45,401 bases of DNA, from assembly GCA_026398435.1 (NCBI GenBank), contig JAPLSW010000043.1:1-45401 (forward strand), written 5' to 3'. The stretch's first letter is position 1. Each line of letters begins with the position of its first letter. The position numbers and the translations under genes are program-made. Under the pieces are notes generated by a model, which was not told where the DNA came from, searched no databases, and saw only the letters and a program-made list of their open reading frames with translations. Shown one piece after another: positions 1-8,672 of the stretch. This DNA is from Chlamydiota bacterium (GTDB lineage Bacteria > Chlamydiota > Chlamydiia > Chlamydiales > Rhabdochlamydiaceae).

Positions 1-2928
1 AACACGATAATTACGGTAAATGCAACAAGCACCCTGATAGTAAATAATAGTCTGGTAAAGGGGGTCATTCTTAACAATTCTTCCACACTGCAATTCGGCA
101 GATACGGTATTGCTTTTTATACTCCGATTCTTACTACAAATCCCGTCTGCTCGATCGATACCCAAGCCTATGCAGAGGAAATAACAGGAGTTATCAGCGG
201 AAGCGGTTTTACCAAAATAGGTAGCGGCAGCTTGATCCTGACAAATAGCAACACCTACAGCGGAACAACAACTGTGACAGGTGGGCTACTGCAAATTTCT
301 CGAACTAACAACTTAGGGACAGCTCCAGGAGTTTTGCTTGGCACGAGTACCACATTACAAATAAGTGCTAATATCGTCCCCTTGAGCGGAACCAATATTC
401 AAGTTGCCTTAAATGGCACAGCTACAATTGATACACAACCCTACTCTTTAACGCTTGTACATCCGATAACAGGCAATCAGGCACTGAATAAAAATGGAGC
501 TGGCACTCTAACACTGTCCACAAGTAACCAATTAGCCTCTACCACTGTGAATCAAGGAACACTTGCTATCAATGACGGCACTGTTGGCAATCTTAACTTA
601 GGAGTAAATACAACCCTTAATGTACTCCAAACTTCAATACTTACAGCAAGTCAAACAGTCACCCTTGCAGGATCCAATACTATCCGTATCTTAGCTCCTC
701 AACTTACCATTCAAGGAACCCTCCAAGGAACGGGTCCTTTAATAAATGCGAAAGGAGGAATTCTTACTCTAACGGGTGCCAATACCTATAACGGAGGGAC
801 GCAAATCATTTCGAGTGCCTTGCAGATCGAAGCTAATAATAATTTAGGTGCTGACGGAACAACCCTCGCCTTGAATGGAGGCAGACTCCAGGCCATAGGA
901 TCTTTTACTTTAAGCACCCATCCGATCTCCCTTACCGGGGCCTGCACAATAGATACCCAAGGGTTTAATGTAATTGATTCTAGCGTAATCAGTGGAGCAG
1001 GCTCTTTATATAAAGCAGGTACCGGAACCTTTACCTTTCAAGGTATAAACACCTATAGTGGAGCTACCCTCATCCAAGCCGGAAAGATCGCGGTTAATGC
1101 AAATGGATTAATACCTAATACGCCAGTAGCTATATCTCTTCCGGGATCCTTGGATATCTCAGGGGCTAATTCTTCTCAAACAATCGATGCCTTAAGTGGA
1201 TCCGGTAGCGTCATCATAGGAAACCAGCAGCTGAGCTTTGGATCTGACTATTTGCCTACAACTTTTTCGGGCTCCTTTACTGGTGCTGGCACCCTTATCA
1301 AAAAAGGAAGCCAAACAATCACACTCTCAGGCCAAAGCACAGGCTACAGCGGGACACTGAACATTACCCGAGGAGAGATCGACTTAGTTAATAATGCAAG
1401 CCTTTTAGGAAACGTTAATGTTCAAGTAGCTGGGATACTAAGTGGCTCAGGCACCGTAGGAAATCTTCAAAACCTAGGAACAGTATCCCCCGGCAACTCG
1501 ATTGGAACCATTGTAGTAGCCGGCAACTACAGTCAAACAAGTACAGGAGTGCTCGATATTGAAGTAGATAGCATTACGGCCGACCTTATTGCTGCAAGTG
1601 GCACGGCCAACCTTGCCGGACTTTTAGCCGTCACCCCTCTTCCCGGCACCTACCTCAAAGGACAGACATTCACCATTGTCTCAGGAGCGACCGGTCTATT
1701 GGGAACTTGGGATTCTAATAATTTAAGCCTATTACCGGTAAACTTTGGCATTCAGTACCTACCTTTTGAAGCAAATCTTGTTGTCTTAGAAAATAACATC
1801 TTCTTTGGAAGAGATATTAAAGGATTTAATCCTAATTCTACAGCCAACTACCTAGACTTTAATGTACCAGGATCTGACACCCCTTTTATAGATATCCTGA
1901 CTGACCTAGCGCAGCTAGATTCCGAGCAGCTCACAGACGCGCTCAACACCATGCATCCGGCACAAATGGGCGCGATACGGCAGGTAAGACAGAGTCAGGC
2001 ATCTATGATCACGCAGATGTTCTCTTATCGAGCAGAGGAACTCTGCTGCCAAAGGCTGGAAACAGCCCCTGTTTGCGCGCCGACAGCTCTTTGGGTGGAG
2101 CCCTATGATCAGTTCCTGCGCATAGATACGGAAGGTCTGCAAAAAGGGTTTAATGCCAATACAGCCGGTGTTGCCATCGGCGCGGATCATTGCTTCTCCT
2201 CCGGAGTTGCTATTGGCCTAGCTTCTGGCTATAGCCATACCGACCTTAACTGGTTTGGAGAGGCAGGGAAATCTACGATGCATAGCGTGTTTGCCGGGGT
2301 ATATTCCGACTGGATAGAGGGCCCCTTTTCTCTATATGCTTCAGCAATAGGGGCAAAAGACCACTTCGCAGTCACAAGGCATATTTTCTATCCGGGCTTT
2401 AGTGCAAATGCTAAGAGTAAACATGCCGCATGGGAATACGATGTTCACCTTGGCACAGGATATGACTTCCCCATACGCACATGGCAGTCGCAAACACCTT
2501 CGGTGTATATGAGACCGTTTGTGAACTTCGATTATTTCAGACTTTCAGAAACCGGTTTTAAGGAAAAAGGAGCGGGCATACTCGATCTGAATGTCTATGC
2601 AAAAGACTCCCAATTCGTTCGGAGCCAGCTGGGTGTCCAGCTCAGCCGCAGCATGACATTTTCTAAGGGATGCTGGTCACCGAGCCTTTGGCTGAGCTAC
2701 ATCAACATCTATTCTTTTAGCGATATCAACTATGAATCTAACTTTGTAGGGCTTCCAAGTAGCTTCATAGTGCATAGCTTCCCCAAAATGTGGAGTCTCT
2801 TCTCTCCGGGCTTTGATTTTAGTGTGAATTTTAATTCAGGACTCATTCTCATCATGAAATACCAGGCCGAGTTCAATGGCACCTACATGATCCAGAGCGG
2901 AAATCTACGCTTTGAGTGGAGTTTTTAA
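1..2928 (+). CDS. Autotransporter with beta-strand repeat passenger, 5' partial
   Basis: The frame is open from the first base, so the start lies outside the window; an apparent TTG start at 232 is only internal. The passenger is Ser/Thr/Gly/Asn-rich and repeats the pattern G-x-G-T-L/I-x-L-S/T-G-x-N-T-Y-x-G (for example GGILTLTGANTYNGG and GTGTFTFQGINTYSG), the autotransporter-associated beta-strand repeat that builds a beta-helix stalk. The last third (from about base 2090) is an autotransporter beta-barrel with alternating hydrophobic strands and a terminal aromatic (FEWSF), as expected for Bam recognition. It should be exported by Sec and display its passenger on the outer surface. I saw no chlamydial Pmp GGAI or FxxN motifs, so this is not an ordinary Pmp. 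The gene ends 10 bases before the convergent abiEii stop. The passenger's function is not known. Confidence 0.85.
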   Translation, partial: NTIITVNATSTLIVNNSLVKGVILNNSSTLQFGRYGIAFYTPILTTNPVCSIDTQAYAEEITGVISGSGFTKIGSGSLILTNSNTYSGTTTVTGGLLQISRTNNLGTAPGVLLGTSTTLQISANIVPLSGTNIQVALNGTATIDTQPYSLTLVHPITGNQALNKNGAGTLTLSTSNQLASTTVNQGTLAINDGTVGNLNLGVNTTLNVLQTSILTASQTVTLAGSNTIRILAPQLTIQGTLQGTGPLINAKGGILTLTGANTYNGGTQIISSALQIEANNNLGADGTTLALNGGRLQAIGSFTLSTHPISLTGACTIDTQGFNVIDSSVISGAGSLYKAGTGTFTFQGINTYSGATLIQAGKIAVNANGLIPNTPVAISLPGSLDISGANSSQTIDALSGSGSVIIGNQQLSFGSDYLPTTFSGSFTGAGTLIKKGSQTITLSGQSTGYSGTLNITRGEIDLVNNASLLGNVNVQVAGILSGSGTVGNLQNLGTVSPGNSIGTIVVAGNYSQTSTGVLDIEVDSITADLIAASGTANLAGLLAVTPLPGTYLKGQTFTIVSGATGLLGTWDSNNLSLLPVNFGIQYLPFEANLVVLENNIFFGRDIKGFNPNSTANYLDFNVPGSDTPFIDILTDLAQLDSEQLTDALNTMHPAQMGAIRQVRQSQASMITQMFSYRAEELCCQRLETAPVCAPTALWVEPYDQFLRIDTEGLQKGFNANTAGVAIGADHCFSSGVAIGLASGYSHTDLNWFGEAGKSTMHSVFAGVYSDWIEGPFSLYASAIGAKDHFAVTRHIFYPGFSANAKSKHAAWEYDVHLGTGYDFPIRTWQSQTPSVYMRPFVNFDYFRLSETGFKEKGAGILDLNVYAKDSQFVRSQLGVQLSRSMTFSKGCWSPSLWLSYINIYSFSDINYESNFVGLPSSFIVHSFPKMWSLFSPGFDFSVNFNSGLILIMKYQAEFNGTYMIQSGNLRFEWSF

Positions 2929-2938
2929 TAACCCATCT

Positions 2939-3793
2939 TTAAAAAAGAGGATCAAGATGTGTTGCGAGATCTCGAATTACATCTTCAAAAAGAACCGGCT
3001 CTTTTCCTATAGAAGAAAGAAAATTATCCCATCGTTTCCTAGTCTCTTTAGCATCAAAAAAGACTGATGTAAAAGCGATAGGGCGTTTAAACGGCGTTTT
3101 TCTATTTTCAAATACCTCTATAACAGCCTTCTTTAGCTTGTCAGTTTTTATTTCGTGAGTTCCCAAAATTGTCCATAAATCATAAAAATCTTTCAGTCGA
3201 GTATTTACCAAAGCAAGTTTCACAATAGATTCCAGTTTTTCCGCTATAACGGTTTCGGGAGTGTATCCGAATAAATTCAGCTTAGACATCCCAAGCAGTG
3301 TAGGATATTGGATTTTTTGAGGTTCCGGAATGATGAGATCATTAAATCCAATGTCAATAAGCAGCGGCATTTTTGTTGTAAATAATTTGGCAGAAAAACT
3401 AGCGCTTATTCCATTATAATCCCCTGCCGTTTGCGTGTTACGAAGGATTAAGTTCTGCGTGTCATACATAATTGCATCTTCTTCACATACGATTGCAGCA
3501 ACTTCAGAAATTATACGATGTAAATTTTCTATTTGGTTAGACGTGCGTCCAAGCAAGTCAATATCCATAGTAGCTCGATGATCCATTGCATCCCAAACCT
3601 TCAGCATCAAGCCCCCTTTGAGAAAAAATCTCTCTACGTAAGAGCTGATACTAAGACGGTATAAAAATCGTTCCATTGCATAGTAACGAAGAATCTCATC
3701 AAAAGGTCTATTTCTTTCTTTTGAAAGGTTCTTTAGTCTCTGACGTATGGACTCTCCAAGATTTTTTGGGGGCTTTTCAATTGTCCTATCCAC
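2939..3793 (-). CDS. abiEii: AbiEii/DUF1814 nucleotidyltransferase toxin
   Basis: A 284-residue protein of the AbiEii family, the toxin of type IV toxin-antitoxin systems, a nucleotidyltransferase-like enzyme whose relatives modify cellular targets with nucleotides. The family pattern is clear: KGGLMLKVW followed by HRATMDIDLLGR (the metal-binding acidic pair D-x-D) near residues 60-83, and further on VIAEKLESIVKLALVNTRLKDFYDLW, here split as EKLESIVKLA and RLKDFYDLW, the conserved E-K and K-D-x-x-D segment. It begins inside the 3' end of the upstream antitoxin gene (8 base overlap), which gives translational coupling. The length is typical. The pair appears intact. The family assignment is firm; the target is unknown. 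Confidence 0.9.
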   Translation of the reverse strand: MDRTIEKPPKNLGESIRQRLKNLSKERNRPFDEILRYYAMERFLYRLSISSYVERFFLKGGLMLKVWDAMDHRATMDIDLLGRTSNQIENLHRIISEVAAIVCEEDAIMYDTQNLILRNTQTAGDYNGISASFSAKLFTTKMPLLIDIGFNDLIIPEPQKIQYPTLLGMSKLNLFGYTPETVIAEKLESIVKLALVNTRLKDFYDLWTILGTHEIKTDKLKKAVIEVFENRKTPFKRPIAFTSVFFDAKETRKRWDNFLSSIGKEPVLFEDVIRDLATHLDPLF

Positions 3794-4400
3794 TTACAAT
3801 GACCTCCATAATCGACTTTAAAATCTTTTCTACGCGAAACAACTTAGCAAGCTCAAACAATTTATCCAAATTAATTTTTCGGCTCCTCCAGTACATCTTT
3901 AAAGCTTCAAGAACAACATCCATTCCTATTTTATTACGAAACTTAACGCAATCAACAAGAGTTTTTTCAACACCAAAAATCCTGACAGTACACCCATCAA
4001 TCGTATGTTCTTCTATCCCTGTAGTTAGCAATTTATTAGAGTACCAAAAACATCGGATAGGAGGATGAGAAATTTTCGGTCTATGTGCAGTAGTTGGCAA
4101 AGCAACATAAACAAAATGAGGAATTTGCGTTGTAATCTCATGGAAAGCCAAAGCAGAAATAAGGCATATGACTCCCTTCGGTATTTTTTTAGCTATCGGT
4201 ATAAAATCCGGCAAAGAAGGCTCCGGCATTTCAATAAGTCGATATACTCCTCTACTAATAACTTCTAAATAGCCCCTATCTCGAAGGGCATATAGCTCTC
4301 GGCGATGTATACCCAATGCCATAGCTTCCGACATCGTAAGAACGCCTCCATGCTCTCTAAAAACTGCAACTGCCAAATCAAGCTTCGACTTTTTCGTCAC
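3786..4400 (-). CDS. abiEi: AbiEi-type antitoxin / transcriptional regulator
   Basis: A 204-residue protein with an N-terminal winged helix (residues about 5-55, including GGVLTMSEAMALGIHRREL and the wing RGYLEVISRGVYRL) and a C-terminal domain with the AbiEi hallmark of a V-x-x-x-EKTLVDCVKFRNKIG segment (about residues 140-160). AbiEi proteins repress their own operon and neutralise AbiEii. The start is GTG at 4400. It is followed by abiEii with an 8-base overlap, so the two form one operon. The palindrome half GGTACAA lies directly against the start codon, which fits autoregulation. As I remember it, AbiE neutralises without a stable toxin-antitoxin complex, hence type IV. Confidence 0.88.
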   Translation of the reverse strand: MTKKSKLDLAVAVFREHGGVLTMSEAMALGIHRRELYALRDRGYLEVISRGVYRLIEMPEPSLPDFIPIAKKIPKGVICLISALAFHEITTQIPHFVYVALPTTAHRPKISHPPIRCFWYSNKLLTTGIEEHTIDGCTVRIFGVEKTLVDCVKFRNKIGMDVVLEALKMYWRSRKINLDKLFELAKLFRVEKILKSIMEVIVSG

Positions 4401-4446
4401 GGTACAAATCCACGGTTACTTTCAACTATATCCGTAATATTGTACC
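4401..4446. promoter_or_regulatory. Inverted repeat upstream of abiEi, probable operator
   Basis: GGTACAA (4401-4407) and TTGTACC (4440-4446) form a perfect 7 bp inverted repeat with 32 bases between them, the proximal arm touching the GTG start of the antitoxin gene. AbiEi proteins bind inverted repeats in their own promoters, so this is the natural candidate site. No experiment or alignment supports it here. Confidence 0.45.
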
Positions 4447-4863
4447 AAAATAAAAGAATTGTCAATAAATAAATTAAAAATGGCATTTTTTTGGGTAATA
4501 ACGATAAATGCTTTAAAAGAGGGGCATTCGTACTGATCTCTTTGACTAGGCTATCTATTGCTAGGAAAGATCCTTTATGCCAATAAAGGCCAAGCCAACC
4601 TTTAAGCTTCTCAGCCATCTTAGGATTGCAACATGATAGCAAGTCATTTACAATAAACATATTAACACGATTTAACAGCACCAGTTTTTTCTAGAGGTCC
4701 TTTTAAAGCTGCAAAGTATGAACACTATTAATCTGTAGAAATTGACTGCAAAGCCTTTAAGATCTCATGCTTCCCTATGCTTTATTCCATAGAAAAAAAG
4801 GAATTTAGAGCAATGGCCCTTTCACTACGAATTGCGCTACTCCGCGATCTTCCTCATTTCAAT
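4447..4863. other. Gene-poor spacer between abiE and tRNA-His
   Basis: About 420 bases in which I find no convincing gene, RNA or repeat. A minus-strand open frame of 94 codons (4397-4681) overlaps the abiEi operator and has no recognisable domain; its middle part could be a decayed gene fragment but I do not call it. Confidence 0.4.
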
Positions 4864-4893
4864 TTGCTATTTATTTTCCCCTTAGCCTATACT
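4864..4893 (+). promoter_or_regulatory. Probable promoter of tRNA-His
   Basis: TTGCTA (4864-4869) and TATACT (4888-4893) are separated by 18 bases, a fair sigma-70-like promoter about 40 bases before the tRNA. The hexamers are near-consensus; nothing else supports it. Confidence 0.4.
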
Positions 4894-4936
4894 CCCTGTT
4901 TATTAAAAGACGTTTACCGTTTTTAGTATTTCTATG

Positions 4937-5013
4937 GCGATCGTAGCTCAGTTGGTTAGAGCACTGGATTGTGGTTCCAGATGTCGCGGGTTCGAGCCCC
5001 GTCGATCGCCCCA
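4937..5013 (+). tRNA. tRNA-His (GTG)
   Basis: A full cloverleaf: acceptor GCGATCG pairs with CGATCGC, D-arm GCTCAGTTGGTTAGAGC, anticodon arm CTGGA-TTGTGGT-TCCAG with anticodon GTG, and T-loop TTCGAGC. The discriminator is C followed by an encoded CCA. A G stands at 4936, opposite the discriminator C, giving the G-1:C73 pair that is the identity element for histidyl-tRNA synthetase. The mature tRNA therefore probably starts at 4936. Confidence 0.97.
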
Positions 5014-5087
5014 TTTTCACTCTTCTTTCTTATCCTAGTATATGGTAATAAGGTTGTAAGACAAAAAACATCCCTTATAGCTCATAT

Positions 5088-5876
5088 ATGACACTACTTC
5101 ACGCCTTTATATTAGGACTTATTCAAGCCCTAACTGAATTTTTTCCTGTAAGCTCATCGGCTCATTTAAAAATCATGAAACTCTTTCTTGGCATAGAAGA
5201 CGTGCAAGGATCAGTTTTGTTTGATTTAAGTTGCCATCTAGGAACTCTCATTGCAGTACTATACTTTTTGAAAAAAGAAATCGCGACTATTTTAAGTAGG
5301 GACCATAAGAAGATGTTTCTTCTTTTTATCGCTCTTATCCCTCTTGTTCCCGCTTATTTTTTACTCAAACCCCTAAGAGAATTTGCCTCAAAAACTGAGT
5401 ACCTAGGCTATTGCTTACTGGGAACGGCGCTCATTTTATTTTTAGGGCACTATCTTCGTCTGCCGAGGAAAAATCAAGGGACGAGCAAGAGGGATCTTAA
5501 AGACGCCCTTTGCATCGGGGCGATGCAGACGGCGGCTTTGATTCCGGGGATCTCAAGAAGCGCATCGACAATTGCTTGCGCAAGCGTTCTGGGCTGGCAG
5601 GCAAATGATGCTGTCCGATTTTCTTTTTTACTCTCTATTCCGACAATCCTCGGGGGCAATATGCTAGAAATTGCTAAGATAGCCTTTTCTAAGGAACCTG
5701 GGCAGATAGCTATCCCCATGCAAGGCTGCTTAATAGCATTCATCACTTCACTTATAGTTGGACTGATTATGGTAGGTGTTGCTATGAAGATTTTAGAGAA
5801 AGGCAATTTACGCCCCTTTGCCTTTTACTGCGCAGCACTTGGGACGTTTGCTCTATTTTATTTTGGGAGAGGTTAA
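5088..5876 (+). CDS. uppP: Undecaprenyl-diphosphate phosphatase UppP (BacA)
   Basis: A 262-residue polytopic membrane protein that removes a phosphate from undecaprenyl diphosphate to recycle the lipid carrier for peptidoglycan and other envelope polymers. The two family signatures are present: GLIQALTEFFPVSSSAHL (the E/Q-x-x-x-E motif, near residues 10-27) and PGISRSAST (the PGxSRSxxT motif, about residues 156-164). Around eight hydrophobic segments fit the family and the length is normal. There is no obvious Shine-Dalgarno sequence before the ATG. It stops 5 bases before ftsK, which suggests co-transcription of a lipid II recycling gene with a division/chromosome segregation gene. Confidence 0.95.
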   Translation: MTLLHAFILGLIQALTEFFPVSSSAHLKIMKLFLGIEDVQGSVLFDLSCHLGTLIAVLYFLKKEIATILSRDHKKMFLLFIALIPLVPAYFLLKPLREFASKTEYLGYCLLGTALILFLGHYLRLPRKNQGTSKRDLKDALCIGAMQTAALIPGISRSASTIACASVLGWQANDAVRFSFLLSIPTILGGNMLEIAKIAFSKEPGQIAIPMQGCLIAFITSLIVGLIMVGVAMKILEKGNLRPFAFYCAALGTFALFYFGRG

Positions 5877-5881
5877 TTTAA

Positions 5882-8248
5882 GTGGCCAAACAAACTGATA
5901 GTAAAAGTAAAATCGCCCATCCAGAAGCTAAGGGCCTAACACTGATCGCCTCTTCTTTATTCATTATGCTATGCCTTATAAGCTTTAGCATTGATGACCC
6001 TTCAAAAAATTGGCTCGGCCTTGTAGGGCATGGCATTGCATGGGGGTGTAACTTCCTTTTTGGTCTCACCTCTTATCTTGTCATAGGCTATTTTCTATGG
6101 GCAGGGTGGAAACTCCTGTCGGAAGAAACTCTTGTGAATTTTACTGTGAAGACAATATTTTTTGGGGTGTTTATTTTTTCCCTTTCCACAGTCCTTAACC
6201 TCCTAGCAGAAAATAATTTCCCCTTTCCCAATGCTTTAACAGCCAAGGTCTATAGCGAATCGTTATTTTTTGATATCCCCTTCCCCCATAGACTTACAAG
6301 ACACAATATGGGAGGGGTGCCAGCGTACTTTATCTATAAGGACTTAAGCACATTTAATCTTCAAAGAATGCTAAGCGATGTAGGCGTTAGCCTCACCTTC
6401 TCCATTGCTTTATGCACTAGCTTTTTCCTCACAACAGAAATACGCCTCCTTCCTCTGATTAAAAAGTGCGTAGCGAAAATTAAAGAGTTGCAGGCAGCAA
6501 TTATTGAAAAGCAGAAAGCCGCAAAAGACGATCTCTTCGTTTCTTCTACACTAAATGCCAGCATTGATGAGATCGAGCAGTCACTGACAAAACCTTTTCC
6601 GAAGCCTCTATATACCAAACCTGCTAAAAGCCCGGAGATGATCATACGCACTCTTTCTGATGTGCCACAAGAGCAAGCCACACCCATAAGAGAAAATCCG
6701 GAAGGATTTTCTGCGGCCAAGAAGAAGCTTGCAGCTATTGCCATGCAGAAAGTCTATAACGGGGATTTTGAAGGATATAAATTACCTCCCCCCTCTCTAC
6801 TTACCAATGCAAAAAAAGTAGATCAGCCTTCCTTGAAAAAAGAGCTAAAAAGACAAGCGGAAATTTTGGAAGAGACCCTTCTAAGCTTTGGAATCGAAGC
6901 TAAGGTTGGAGATATCAACTCAGGGCCGACTATCACCTCCTTTGAGGTTCATCCTGCAATCGGTGTCAAAGTACAAAAGATCAAGGCCCTGGAAAATGAC
7001 ATAGCCCTTAACCTGCAATGCAAATCAATACGTATCATCGCTCCCATTCCTGGAAAAGCGGCCGTTGGAGTCGAAATCCCCTCGATGTTCCCTCAAGAAG
7101 TGGGCTTTAAAGAGATGCTTGTCTCCTACCAACAGCAACAGAAAAAATTCCATGTGCCTGTGCTTCTAGGTAAAAGTGTCAGTGGCGATAATGTAATCAC
7201 AGACCTTACTAAAATGCCCCACTGCATCATCGCAGGGGCTACTGGATCTGGAAAGTCGGTATGTATAAATACCCTTGTTATGTCGATTGTAATGAACGCC
7301 CGCCCTGATGAGATTAAACTTGTTTTAATCGATCCGAAAAAAGTCGAGCTCAGCGCCTATACAAAGCTTCCCCACCTGATAGCTCCCGTCATCACAGAGG
7401 CGCATGGCGCCTATTCCGCACTCCAATGGCTTGTAAAAGAGATGGAAGTGCGCTATGAGATCTTAAGACAGCTAGGCGTTCGCAATATCAATGCATTTAA
7501 CGGAAGAACTCCGAACAAAGAACTCGAATCATCTCTAAGCATCCCCATACCTGATCGGATGCCAACAATTGTCGCTATCATCGACGAATTTGCCGATCTT
7601 ATGATGGTCTCTAGTTCCGATCTAGAAACCCCAATTGCCCGTATAGCCCAGATGGCACGAGCTGTAGGAATTCACCTTATCCTTGCGACACAAAGACCAT
7701 CACGTGAAGTGATCACAGGACTTATTAAAGCTAACTTTCCCACAAGGATCTCCTTTAAAGTCGCTAGCCGTATCAACTCACAGATCATCTTAGATGAAAC
7801 GGGCGCTGAATCCCTCCTTGGCAATGGTGATATGCTATTTCTTCCTCCCGGTACATCGCAGCTGATGAGAGCTCAAGGCGCCTATATAAGCGATGAAGAT
7901 ATCAACAGAGTCATCGCCTTTATCTGTGAGCAAGCTCCTCCTAGATACCTAATTGAATCCTTTGATAAGATGAAAAAAGAAGATGCTCTTGATTCAGAGC
8001 CCAAAGACAGCATGTATGAGGAGGCAAAAAGCATTGTCATCGCAACAAAAAATGCCTCCACTACCTACTTGCAAAGAAAGCTCAAAATTGGGTATGCAAG
8101 GGCTGCATCACTTATGGATGAGCTAGAACAGAATGGGATTATTGGTCCGCAAGAAGGAAGTAAACCCCGAAGGATCATAGCAGATGCTTTAGAGGGCAAA
8201 AAGGCTGCTTATTCCGATTCAGAGGCAACATTTGAGGGCGATCTATGA
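5882..8248 (+). CDS. ftsK: DNA translocase FtsK
   Basis: A 788-residue protein beginning at GTG, with GGGAGAGG placed about 10 bases upstream. Four hydrophobic segments in the first 180 residues anchor it at the septum; a charged linker follows, then the RecA-like motor with Walker A GATGSGKS (residues 452-459) and Walker B with D568-E569 (AIIDEFADLM). The C-terminal gamma winged helix (KNASTTYLQRKLKIGYARA, about residues 725-745) reads KOPS-like polar sequences. FtsK pumps DNA through the closing septum and activates XerCD at dif. The linker is short, as in many FtsK/SpoIIIE proteins. It lies between uppP (5 base gap) and a small membrane protein (ATGA overlap). Confidence 0.97.
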   Translation: MAKQTDSKSKIAHPEAKGLTLIASSLFIMLCLISFSIDDPSKNWLGLVGHGIAWGCNFLFGLTSYLVIGYFLWAGWKLLSEETLVNFTVKTIFFGVFIFSLSTVLNLLAENNFPFPNALTAKVYSESLFFDIPFPHRLTRHNMGGVPAYFIYKDLSTFNLQRMLSDVGVSLTFSIALCTSFFLTTEIRLLPLIKKCVAKIKELQAAIIEKQKAAKDDLFVSSTLNASIDEIEQSLTKPFPKPLYTKPAKSPEMIIRTLSDVPQEQATPIRENPEGFSAAKKKLAAIAMQKVYNGDFEGYKLPPPSLLTNAKKVDQPSLKKELKRQAEILEETLLSFGIEAKVGDINSGPTITSFEVHPAIGVKVQKIKALENDIALNLQCKSIRIIAPIPGKAAVGVEIPSMFPQEVGFKEMLVSYQQQQKKFHVPVLLGKSVSGDNVITDLTKMPHCIIAGATGSGKSVCINTLVMSIVMNARPDEIKLVLIDPKKVELSAYTKLPHLIAPVITEAHGAYSALQWLVKEMEVRYEILRQLGVRNINAFNGRTPNKELESSLSIPIPDRMPTIVAIIDEFADLMMVSSSDLETPIARIAQMARAVGIHLILATQRPSREVITGLIKANFPTRISFKVASRINSQIILDETGAESLLGNGDMLFLPPGTSQLMRAQGAYISDEDINRVIAFICEQAPPRYLIESFDKMKKEDALDSEPKDSMYEEAKSIVIATKNASTTYLQRKLKIGYARAASLMDELEQNGIIGPQEGSKPRRIIADALEGKKAAYSDSEATFEGDL

Positions 8249-8589
8249 AACTGAAACACAAAACTGCACATCAACTTCTTATAGAAAAGCAACTTATCAC
8301 ACGCCTTTCCTTTCTTGGCGGGTTATTAATATTTTTTAGCGCTTGCTCTCTTGCCTATGCCTTTTACGTTCATCCCTTACCTACTATCGATAATTTTATT
8401 CCTGACACAGAAAAACAAACGGGGTGGCTATCTTTAGAAATAGAAGAAATAGAAAGTGACATTGCTAAAATAGCAACTCCTGAAGAAATCTTAAACTTTT
8501 ACTGCGTTTCTCTAATTTTTGGATCCCTTGGCTTATTTTGTCTTTTTACTTCATGGAAAAAAGGGCATATTCTTTATAAGAATCGGTAG
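8245..8589 (+). CDS. Small two-segment membrane protein coupled to ftsK
   Basis: A 114-residue protein whose ATG overlaps the ftsK stop (ATGA), so translation is coupled. Two hydrophobic segments are visible: about residues 22-42 (LGGLLIFFSACSLAYAFYV) and 88-106 (CVSLIFGSLGLFCLF), with an acidic loop between them rich in E and D. N- and C-terminal tails are basic, so both ends are probably cytoplasmic. I do not recognise the family. Coupling to ftsK suggests a role in the envelope or septum but that is inference from position only. Confidence 0.7.
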   Translation: MKLKHKTAHQLLIEKQLITRLSFLGGLLIFFSACSLAYAFYVHPLPTIDNFIPDTEKQTGWLSLEIEEIESDIAKIATPEEILNFYCVSLIFGSLGLFCLFTSWKKGHILYKNR

Positions 8590-8618
8590 TTTAAAGACAA
8601 ATTGATTGACAATATAAT
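8590..8618 (+). promoter_or_regulatory. Possible promoter of the receiver/MBL gene
   Basis: A perfect TATAAT (8613-8618) lies 17 bases after a weak TTTAAA (8590-8595). Transcription would begin near 8625, which argues for the ATG at 8673 rather than the in-frame TTG at 8622 as start of the downstream gene. Confidence 0.4.
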
Positions 8619-8642
8619 AATTTGTTGTCATTACTTGAGGAA

Positions 8643-8671
8643 AAGAGGCTTTCAGCCTCCAAGGGCCTCTT
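8643..8671 (+). promoter_or_regulatory. Two mutually exclusive leader hairpins before the 8673 start
   Basis: AAGAGGC (8643-8649) pairs with GCCTCTT (8665-8671), and alternatively GAGGCT (8645-8650) pairs with AGCCTC (8654-8659). Both use the same left arm, so only one can form. A good Shine-Dalgarno GAGGA (8637-8641) sits 31 bases from the ATG, too far unless the large hairpin folds and brings it next to the start. Confidence 0.35.
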
Positions 8672-8672
8672 C

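Noticed and set aside
3676..4268. Plus-strand reading frames across abiE
   Set aside because: They are antisense to well-recognised AbiEi/AbiEii coding sequence and show no family features.
4397..4681. 94-codon minus-strand reading frame upstream of abiEi
   Set aside because: It overlaps the abiEi start and operator, has no domain, and its second half is AT-rich promoter-like DNA. At most a gene remnant.
8622..8672. TTG start of the receiver-MBL protein
   Set aside because: It lies at or before the expected transcription start, and the receiver domain begins only after ATG 8673.
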